Below, piece after piece: positions 1-4,506 of a DNA stretch of 8,842 nt (within the stretch, counting starts at the first letter, position 1; each line of letters starts with the position of its first letter). The translations under genes were made by a program, and so were the position numbers. The stretch is from Deltaproteobacteria bacterium (lineage in GTDB: Bacteria; UBA10199; DSSB01). The notes below the pieces were generated by a model, which was not told where the DNA came from, searched no databases, and was given only the letters and a program-made list of their open reading frames with translations. The stretch spans positions 1-8,842 of the forward strand of contig JAJFLL010000014.1 of assembly GCA_021772695.1 (NCBI GenBank), written 5' to 3'.

Positions 1-2
1 AA

Positions 3-98
3 TGGCAGGATGAGAACCGACGGTTCGACAACAGACCAAAAAGTAGCCCGCGGAGCGGGCGTAAAAAAGAAGCCAGTTGCCATGAGCGAAGCGAATGA
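3..98 (+). CDS. Possible C-terminal tail of a gene entering from the left edge (uncertain)
   Basis: Reading from base 3 there are 31 open codons ending in TGA at 96-98. The product is strongly basic and polar (it includes RRFDNRPKSSPRSGRKK), like the disordered tail of a nucleic-acid-binding protein. The stop lies just before the bidirectional terminator at 117-157, which fits a plus-strand gene ending here. However, frame 1 is also open from base 1 to a TAA at 136-138, running into the terminator stem, and neither frame has a recognisable domain. The stretch could equally be non-coding. No family is assigned. Confidence 0.2.
   Translation, partial: WQDENRRFDNRPKSSPRSGRKKEASCHERSE
46..60. 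repeat. Perfect GC hairpin (6-bp stem, 3-nt loop)
   Basis: GCCCGC (46-51) and GCGGGC (55-60) are perfect inverted copies around GGA. Read on the minus strand, the hairpin is followed by TAC and five Ts, so it could be a weak backup terminator for the minus-strand cluster behind the main one at 117-157. Read on the plus strand it is followed by As and would not terminate transcription. It could also be part of a dispersed intergenic repeat. Confidence 0.4.
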
Positions 99-116
99 AT
101 CCTGCAGCCGGAGCCT

Positions 117-157
117 AAAAAAAACCCGCCAGCCATAATACGGCTTGCGGGTTTTTT
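117..157. terminator. Bidirectional intrinsic terminator
   Basis: CCCGCCAGCC (125-134) pairs with GGCTTGCGGG (142-151), with one mismatch and a 7-nt loop. The stem is flanked by eight As on the left (117-124) and six Ts on the right (152-157), so each strand reads a GC-rich stem followed by a U-tract. It lies 21 nt past the stop of the 8-Cys protein gene on the minus strand. It probably also ends any plus-strand gene arriving from the left edge. Confidence 0.88.
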
Positions 158-178
158 AATAATGTCAATGTGGGGCTT

Positions 179-556
179 TTACCTTAACCCGGTCGGAATC
201 TCGCAGGCCTCTTTACATGTCCAGGTAGCGGTGCATTTTGAGGTTCCTTGACGGGAATCTTTGATGGACTCGCCCTTCAGGCAGTAGGCGATGGGCATTT
301 GGGCGGCCGAGGCATCGATTTCTTTACTTCGCTTGCATTCACCGGGTTCACCTGGGTTGCTGCGGCCCAGCTTTTGATTTTCTACCACAAAGTCTTTGTT
401 GGGATTGGTGCATTTACAATGCACATCCACCACGCTGCAGCCATGTTTGGGAGCGGAGGATTCGGTTCGGATGTCAGTACCTTGGCTCATGGCCGATTGG
501 GGAAACCATAGCAAGAGCAGAAATAGGATCGACAGGAACCAAAGATTAAATTTCAT
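179..556 (-). CDS. Small exported 8-cysteine protein, function unknown
   Basis: A protein of 125 residues with a clear signal peptide: MKF start, a Leu/Phe/Trp-rich hydrophobic core at residues 5-18, and probable cleavage after SAMS or SAMSQ near residue 24. The mature part of about 100 residues has eight cysteines (40, 47, 49, 74, 92, 108, 114, 118), an even number that suggests a disulfide-stabilised periplasmic or secreted protein. No known family is recognised. An upstream ATG at 586 would add ten residues, but the ATG at 556 is preceded by GGAGGG at a 6-nt spacing and gives a standard signal peptide, so 556 is chosen. It is the last gene of the minus-strand cluster, 64 nt behind the TrxR-like gene, and is followed by the terminator at 117-157. 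It may be co-transcribed or have its own promoter. Confidence 0.75.
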   Translation of the reverse strand: MKFNLWFLSILFLLLLWFPQSAMSQGTDIRTESSAPKHGCSVVDVHCKCTNPNKDFVVENQKLGRSNPGEPGECKRSKEIDASAAQMPIAYCLKGESIKDSRQGTSKCTATWTCKEACEIPTGLR

Positions 557-562
557 CGCAAA

Positions 563-568
563 CCCTCC
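563..568 (-). promoter_or_regulatory. Ribosome-binding site deciding the start of the 8-Cys gene
   Basis: On the minus strand GGAGGG sits 6 nt before the ATG at 556. The alternative in-frame ATG at 586 would place this site inside the coding region, which supports the shorter product. Confidence 0.75.
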
Positions 569-590
569 ATTTAAATATTTTTGCATATAG

Positions 591-619
591 ATTGTAGTCC
601 TGAGCCTGGGGCCGGTCTA
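591..619 (-). promoter_or_regulatory. Possible sigma-70-type promoter for the 8-Cys gene
   Basis: On the minus strand TAGACC (614-619) is followed, after exactly 17 nt, by TACAAT (591-596). The -10 box is good and the -35 box is partial (4 of 6). It lies in the 64-nt gap between the TrxR-like gene and the 8-Cys gene, about 35 nt before the chosen start codon. If real, it would let the last gene be expressed apart from the rest of the cluster. This is a match by eye only. Confidence 0.3.
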
Positions 620-620
620 A

Positions 621-1601
621 CTATTTTTTATCTAATAATTCCTTGCGCCGCTGGGTACGCAATTTGCCATCGATATCGTCAACGGCATCAACGGCCATAT
701 CCCAGGCCGTATAAACTTGTTTTTTCTTGCCGGAAACTAAGTCGCCTACCGCATAAAAACCGGGCACATTGGATTCACATTTGGCATTGGTCAAAATATG
801 TTCCCGTTCATCGAGTTCCACACCCAGCTGCCGCGCCAAATCATTGTGAACGATGGACCCTAGGACCACAAAAGCCCGTTCTGCTGCGATGGATTGTTCC
901 GCTAATTGAAAGCCTTCCATGTGGGATTTTGGATCACCGTTAATGCCGAGAATAGGATCCTCAAAGACTTCGATATTATAGAGATCGAGGAGTTCCCGCA
1001 CTTCCATGGAACCTTCAAAGGGCCGACCATTGCTGAGGACATAAATTTTTGGATTTTGGTAGCGCTCCTTCAGGGTGAGGGCGACCCAGCCGGCACTGGT
1101 GCTATGACCGATGACAGCACAGGTCTTCCCGATGGTTTTGTGACCGTCACAACGTATGCAGTAAAGTATATCTCCGCGATTGGCGTAGGGAAAAACTGGT
1201 TCGATGCTGCCTTGAATATGAGGCTGCACATCCATAGTGCCGGTGCATAACACCACATAGCGGGCCTGGTAAGTAGTACCTGCCGCCTCGAGAGAAAATC
1301 CAGCTTCGATCTTTTGGATTTTGGTCACCGATTGTTTTACAGTTTTAACTTTATCGGAAAGTTCATTGCGGGAAGCAATGAAGTTCAAGACCTCTTTTTC
1401 GGTATGAGAGATGGGGTTTTTCAGGTCGAACATGCCTGGAATGTTTTCAACATTGTGGACCCAGATATGCCGAGAGCGTTTTTTGGCTTTGGCATCACCT
1501 AAAAAAACGACGCTGTTCAATTGATTGAGGGCGGCCCGTAAAATGGCCATTTGACCGGCGCCCCCACCACCAATGATGGCTAGATCGTATGAAGCCGTCA
1601 T
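621..1601 (-). CDS. Thioredoxin-reductase-like FAD oxidoreductase with CxxC and an altered nucleotide-binding domain
   Basis: A protein of 326 residues, close to the length of bacterial TrxB, with no signal peptide (cytoplasmic). Residues 8-17 (AIIGGGGAGQ) form the N-terminal FAD dinucleotide-binding motif. YCIRCDG at 147-153 gives the redox pair C148/C151, followed by D152, as in the CATCDG site of TrxB. GDLVSG (286-291) followed by an alpha-helix (TAWDMAVDA) is the C-terminal FAD motif. The second Rossmann motif, normally GGGxSA/TA, reads IGHSTSA (164-170), and the HRRxxxR motif that binds NADPH phosphate is absent (SNGRPFEG there). It is therefore a low-molecular-weight TrxR-type flavoprotein disulfide reductase whose electron donor is unclear: NADH, ferredoxin or another. 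The start has a GGGAGAGG site 1 nt upstream of it. The gene sits 20 nt after the 4-Cys protein gene and upstream of the 8-Cys protein gene. Other possible substrates include a non-thioredoxin partner. Confidence 0.85.
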   Translation of the reverse strand: MTASYDLAIIGGGGAGQMAILRAALNQLNSVVFLGDAKAKKRSRHIWVHNVENIPGMFDLKNPISHTEKEVLNFIASRNELSDKVKTVKQSVTKIQKIEAGFSLEAAGTTYQARYVVLCTGTMDVQPHIQGSIEPVFPYANRGDILYCIRCDGHKTIGKTCAVIGHSTSAGWVALTLKERYQNPKIYVLSNGRPFEGSMEVRELLDLYNIEVFEDPILGINGDPKSHMEGFQLAEQSIAAERAFVVLGSIVHNDLARQLGVELDEREHILTNAKCESNVPGFYAVGDLVSGKKKQVYTAWDMAVDAVDDIDGKLRTQRRKELLDKK

Positions 1602-1621
1602 GCCTCTCCCGATCTACCGGC

Positions 1622-2116
1622 TTAGGACTGCTGGCAAGCCGGTGTTGCTTTAAATTCTTTGTGCCACTCAGACTGGGCGGTGTTCCAATCCACGATACCC
1701 CAGAAAATATTGGCTAGATCATGCATTGTGCCCGAGCCGGCCTTAAAGAAAAACAGTTTTTTCTCATGAGTCGGTTTTTCTAATTTTTCTTTGAAATCGC
1801 CCGGCATGCCGTTGGGCCCCGGAATCTTTGAGCATGCCTTGGTGTCTTCGTAATAACGCTTTTTAAACTCGATGACCTTGGGATCGGCCAGGGTGCTGGG
1901 TTTCTTATAAAATTTTTCCGGTTTGATCTGAAAGGTGACCCAGAATTCACAATCTTTGACCGCAGAGACCATGCCGCCCACGTATTCACCTTTGACAATG
2001 AGGTTTGCCGACTCGCATAAATCTTTGAGAGGGGGAGGAGGGGGTAATGACATGGCCTGCTTGGAGAAAAGCAAAAAAGAGAATAGGGCGATGGCAAAAA
2101 TACTCAGTCGTTTCAT
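1622..2116 (-). CDS. Exported 4-cysteine protein, function unknown
   Basis: A protein of 164 residues with a signal peptide (MKR, hydrophobic core at residues 5-17, cleavage probably after AMS near residue 23), followed by a run of five prolines (25-29). The mature part has four cysteines (34, 56, 95, 161), which could form two disulfides. The segment ESANLIVKGEYVGG (35-48), followed by a beta-rich stretch (FWVTFQIKPEKFYK), resembles the CxxADLIVxGxV opening of small OB/NTR-like secreted domains. That is an impression only; no family is assigned. The start is supported by AAGGAGG at 2123-2129, 6 nt before the ATG. It is the first gene of the minus-strand cluster: its stop is 20 nt from the start of the TrxR-like gene, so the two are very probably co-transcribed. 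Confidence 0.75.
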   Translation of the reverse strand: MKRLSIFAIALFSFLLFSKQAMSLPPPPPLKDLCESANLIVKGEYVGGMVSAVKDCEFWVTFQIKPEKFYKKPSTLADPKVIEFKKRYYEDTKACSKIPGPNGMPGDFKEKLEKPTHEKKLFFFKAGSGTMHDLANIFWGIVDWNTAQSEWHKEFKATPACQQS

Positions 2117-2198
2117 TGGGTTCCTCCTTGGGAGCTCATCATGGCCCTGAGGCTTTGCTTTTGTAAAGTTTTAAAAAATCGGACCTGTAAGAAACTTC

Positions 2199-2218
2199 TC
2201 ATCGCGCGGGCCCGATGA
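2199..2218. repeat. Inverted repeat in the divergent intergenic region (possible operator)
   Basis: TCATCG (2199-2204) and CGATGA (2213-2218) are perfect inverted copies separated by 8 nt, and CGGGCCCG (2207-2214) is an 8-bp palindrome overlapping the right half. It lies about 83 bp from one start codon and 150 bp from the other. It could be a regulator binding site or a small hairpin in the plus-strand leader. No U-tract follows, so it is not a terminator. Confidence 0.35.
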
Positions 2219-2356
2219 AACTGATGTAGGCCTTTCTCTGACGGCCTGCGTCCTTTTAGGGGGGGACGGTTCCTTTGGGGTCTTGAGGGGCATCGTCCGT
2301 ATTTCTGTCTCTATTCTCTTTATTCCTCAAAAATTCCAAGAATGGAACCACGCCAC

Positions 2357-2363
2357 AAGGGGG
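2357..2363 (+). promoter_or_regulatory. Ribosome-binding site deciding the start of the CTERM gene
   Basis: AAGGGGG lies 5 nt before the ATG at 2369. The upstream in-frame ATG at 2342 has no Shine-Dalgarno sequence (the bases before it are AAAATTCCAAGA), so 2369 is the better start. Confidence 0.65.
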
Positions 2364-2368
2364 CACCC

Positions 2369-3046
2369 ATGTCATATCGTACTCGTCTCTTAACCACATC
2401 CTTGTTTCTGTTGTTGGTCTGCAATTTGGCGGTCGCTGCAGGAGCCCAAGAAACCACCATCGAAGAAATTCCCATCGGGAAAGGGTCTTATGAAGAAGCT
2501 GCGGTTCCAGAAGGGGAAGGCTCCCTTGCCGAGGAGGTCGTTCCGGAATGCGGCAATGGCCGCATTGAGGCCGGTGAACAATGCGATCCTGCGACGCGAA
2601 CGGAGGCCTACGCCAATTTTTGTGATGATCAATGCCAGTTGATCCTACCTCCCGCATTGACGGATTGTTACCGGCAAGAATATTCCCAATGTCGCCGGGA
2701 TAAATCCGAAGAATCGTTTGAGCAAGGGCCTGCAAAGGTCAGTCCTGGAGTACGTGGCCGTGAAGATGAAGAGATTCCGACCGAAACCGATCCTCCACTC
2801 GATCAAGCATGTGTAGATCAGGCCTTAGAGGTCTGTGTTCCCGAAGCTCCGGAATCCATTCCACAACCGCCGGCACAACCGGTTTCGACGGGTGGTGAAG
2901 AATCAGCCGTGGTGCCAGCGGCGCCTGGATTTGAGGTGTCCGGTTCCGGTTGCTCCTTACAAGGCATGGGCCGAGTCTTGGATATTTCTCCATGGCTCTG
3001 GGGCTTTGGTTTGGTGGGGGGATCCTTTTTGAGGCGAAGGCGATAA
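2369..3046 (+). CDS. Secreted protein with a myxobacterial-type cysteine motif and a MYXO-CTERM-like sorting tail
   Basis: A protein of 225 residues from the ATG at 2369. A signal peptide covers residues 1-26 (hydrophobic SLFLLLV core, cleavage near AAGAQ). An acidic low-complexity stretch follows at 31-60. CGNGRIEAGEQCD at 61-73, with FCDDQC at 84-89, matches the Myxococcus cysteine-rich repeat type (CGNGxxExGExCD...C...C). More cysteines follow at 100, 108, 148 and 156. A Pro/Ala/Glu-rich linker at 158-190 leads to SGSGCSL (191-197), a hydrophobic WLWGFGLVGGSF segment (209-220) and the terminal RRRR. This tripartite tail matches MYXO-CTERM-type signals, in which the GC cysteine is thought to be lipidated and the tail removed by a rhombosortase/CAAX-type membrane protease (family knowledge). 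The protein is therefore inferred to be surface-anchored, with unknown function. It is transcribed alone, divergent from the 4-Cys gene, and followed by a terminator. A longer 234-residue form from 2342 is possible but less likely. Confidence 0.82.
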   Translation: MSYRTRLLTTSLFLLLVCNLAVAAGAQETTIEEIPIGKGSYEEAAVPEGEGSLAEEVVPECGNGRIEAGEQCDPATRTEAYANFCDDQCQLILPPALTDCYRQEYSQCRRDKSEESFEQGPAKVSPGVRGREDEEIPTETDPPLDQACVDQALEVCVPEAPESIPQPPAQPVSTGGEESAVVPAAPGFEVSGSGCSLQGMGRVLDISPWLWGFGLVGGSFLRRRR

Positions 3047-3068
3047 TATAGAGACATACCCAGAGGGG

Positions 3069-3104
3069 AAGACCGCCTAGGGTGCTCCGGGGCGGTCTCT
3101 TTTT
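3069..3104 (+). terminator. Intrinsic terminator of the CTERM gene
   Basis: AGACCGCC (3070-3077) pairs perfectly with GGCGGTCT (3091-3098) around a 13-nt loop, followed by CTTTTT. The hairpin begins 23 nt past the stop at 3046. The U-tract touches the last codon of the convergent aminotransferase gene (stop at 3103-3105). On the minus strand the hairpin is followed by TCCCC, so it would act only weakly for that gene. Confidence 0.85.
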
Positions 3105-4248
3105 AGGAACCTAAAAATTTCGCAAGGGAATCGAGTGCCGGTTGCATCTGTTTGGGATCGGTTAAAAAGGACATCACCAAATGATTTCCCGATGGGTGAT
3201 CAAAGAAGTATCCCGGGTACACTGAAATCCCCTCCGATTCCATTAAGGCGATCACCCATTCGTCTTCGCTTCTTCCTTGGGGATCGTCATAGGCAGCCAT
3301 CAGATAAAAACCGCCTTGGGGAGGTACCAGATTAAGCTGCGGGATCTCTTTTAACCGGTTCAAGGTTGTTGCTCTGCGTTGAACCACTTCATGGTAGTAT
3401 TCTTGGCGAAAACTACGGCTTTCTGCAAGTAAGGTTGGCAACGCCAATTGCACCGGCTGATTGCAGGTGAGGAAGGTGTCGGCCATCAATTCCAATTGGT
3501 TTAAATATTTTTCCTGCTTGGCCTCAGGGCCCGTGACGATGATCCAACCCAATTTGTGTCCCGGTAGGGCTAGGGACTTCGAGATGCCATTTAGTGTGAA
3601 GCAGATGGTTTCCGAATGAGTCATGCCCCGGGCGAAACGGGTGGGATCGAAACAGAAATCCGCAAAGACTTCGTCAGAGATGATGGGCAGATCGTGAGCG
3701 GCACCAAATTCGGCCAATTGCCGCCACTCGTCGCGGCTCCAAACCTTACCGGTGGGATTGTGCGGTGAAATCACCACTATGCCGCGGGTATTCTCATCAA
3801 CTTGTGCGGCCATTTCGTCTAAGTTCCAGGACCAGCCCAAGGATTCCCGCAGGTGGTAGGGTTTTAATCGGACCCGCGCGTATTGGGCTATGTGTTCGAA
3901 GAGGGGGTAGGATGGGTAAGGTACCAGGAAGTTATCTCCCACTTGGCCAAGGAGGGAGAACAGGTAAAAGAAAGCCTCGCTCGTTCCTGAGGTCAAAAGG
4001 ATCTGCTGGGGGGATAGTGAGAGCCCTTGCAGTTGATATAAGTCCACAATGGCTTCCCTTGCGCTGAGCATACCCTTGGGATCGGGGTCATAGGGTGTGT
4101 TTAAGGCAGAGCGGCTATAGGCTTTGATTAGAAGTTCTGCGGGAAAATGGATGCCTTGCAGTGAAGGGTTTCCCACCGTCAGCTTGATGGGTTCTCGGCC
4201 AGCCGCCTTCAGCCGGCGGTAACAAGTTTCGATGGGATTTAAATCCAT
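3103..4248 (-). CDS. PLP-dependent class I/II aminotransferase with changed substrate/cofactor residues
   Basis: A fold-type I aminotransferase of 381 residues, full length for the AspAT superfamily. Visible landmarks: LTVGNPS near the N-terminus (23-29), TSGTSEA (86-92), Y113 in PYPSYP, SPHNPTGKVW (161-170), SDEVFADF (191-198), and GISKSLALPGHKLGW (221-235), with K224 as the PLP-binding lysine. Three positions differ from classical AspAT. The Tyr of DEVY is F195, the phosphate-contacting Arg eight residues after the lysine is K232, and the C-terminal carboxylate-binding Arg before SF is V358 (NHLVMSF). The fold and PLP use are clear, but the substrate is not. The ATG at 4248 is fixed by an in-frame stop 12 nt upstream. 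There is no Shine-Dalgarno sequence, and the gene starts 14 nt after the lipoprotein stop, so translation is probably coupled. It is the last gene of the right-hand minus-strand cluster. Confidence 0.88.
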   Translation of the reverse strand: MDLNPIETCYRRLKAAGREPIKLTVGNPSLQGIHFPAELLIKAYSRSALNTPYDPDPKGMLSAREAIVDLYQLQGLSLSPQQILLTSGTSEAFFYLFSLLGQVGDNFLVPYPSYPLFEHIAQYARVRLKPYHLRESLGWSWNLDEMAAQVDENTRGIVVISPHNPTGKVWSRDEWRQLAEFGAAHDLPIISDEVFADFCFDPTRFARGMTHSETICFTLNGISKSLALPGHKLGWIIVTGPEAKQEKYLNQLELMADTFLTCNQPVQLALPTLLAESRSFRQEYYHEVVQRRATTLNRLKEIPQLNLVPPQGGFYLMAAYDDPQGRSEDEWVIALMESEGISVYPGYFFDHPSGNHLVMSFLTDPKQMQPALDSLAKFLGS

Positions 4249-4262
4249 GTGGAAAAGTTAAC

Positions 4263-4484
4263 TTATTCTTCTTCGGGAGCTTCGGTATCGGCTTCCTGAA
4301 ATTTTCCCTTCATACCCGCATCGTCGGGGCTCAAGCCCTGGCCTTCTACGGCTGGTTCACTGTGAACCTCATTTTGTTGGCTGCCCTCATCGCTTGGTCC
4401 CTCGAGAGGTGCTTTGGTACATGCAAGACCCACCGCCAAAACGATCATTAAGAAACCATGACATAGTTTTAATCGAAATTTCAT
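4263..4484 (-). CDS. Small acidic lipoprotein, function unknown
   Basis: A protein of 73 residues. The N-terminus MKFRLKL, with a hydrophobic segment at 11-21 ending in VGLAC, looks like a lipoprotein signal peptide with C22 as the lipidated residue. The -3 position is Gly rather than the usual Leu/Val, so the lipobox is not perfect. The residue after the cysteine is Thr, not Asp, which by the usual rule points to the outer membrane. The mature 52 residues are Glu/Asp/Gln/Ser-rich, very acidic (ending EAPEEE), without further cysteines, and probably disordered. GGAGG at 4490-4494 lies 5 nt before the ATG. The gene lies between the giant regulator (22 nt upstream) and the aminotransferase (14 nt downstream). 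No family is recognised. Confidence 0.72.
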   Translation of the reverse strand: MKFRLKLCHGFLMIVLAVGLACTKAPLEGPSDEGSQQNEVHSEPAVEGQGLSPDDAGMKGKFQEADTEAPEEE

Positions 4485-4506
4485 GTTTTCCTCCAGGGCA
4501 ATAGAT

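Larger units (their letters stand above)
2117..2368. other. Divergent intergenic region
   Basis: These 252 bp separate the starts of the minus-strand 4-Cys gene and the plus-strand CTERM gene, so both promoters should lie here. An AT-rich patch at 2161-2180 is the best place for the minus-strand promoter, but no box pair is convincing on either strand. The only structured element I see is the dyad at 2199-2218. A 10-residue longer form of the CTERM protein would start at 2342, within this stretch. Confidence 0.5.

Noticed and set aside
581..943. 120-codon plus-strand open frame
   Set aside because: It is antisense to the 3' part of the TrxR-like gene and its product shows no recognisable family features.
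1630..1647. Sigma-54-like promoter (TGGCA...TTGC)
   Set aside because: The spacing between the GG and GC elements is 12 nt instead of 10, and the site is inside the 3' end of the 4-Cys gene with no gene downstream on the plus strand.
2342..2344. Upstream ATG as the start of the CTERM gene
   Set aside because: It has no Shine-Dalgarno sequence and would put a charged nine-residue leader before an otherwise standard signal peptide. The ATG at 2369 has AAGGGGG at a good distance.
2256..2735. 159-codon minus-strand open frame
   Set aside because: It lies opposite the CTERM gene, which has a signal peptide, cysteine motif and sorting tail. The antisense product has no recognisable features and no good ribosome-binding site.
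3069..3104. Bidirectional terminator for both convergent genes
   Set aside because: The U-tract exists only on the plus strand. On the minus strand the stem is followed by TCCCC, so strong termination of the aminotransferase transcript is not supported.
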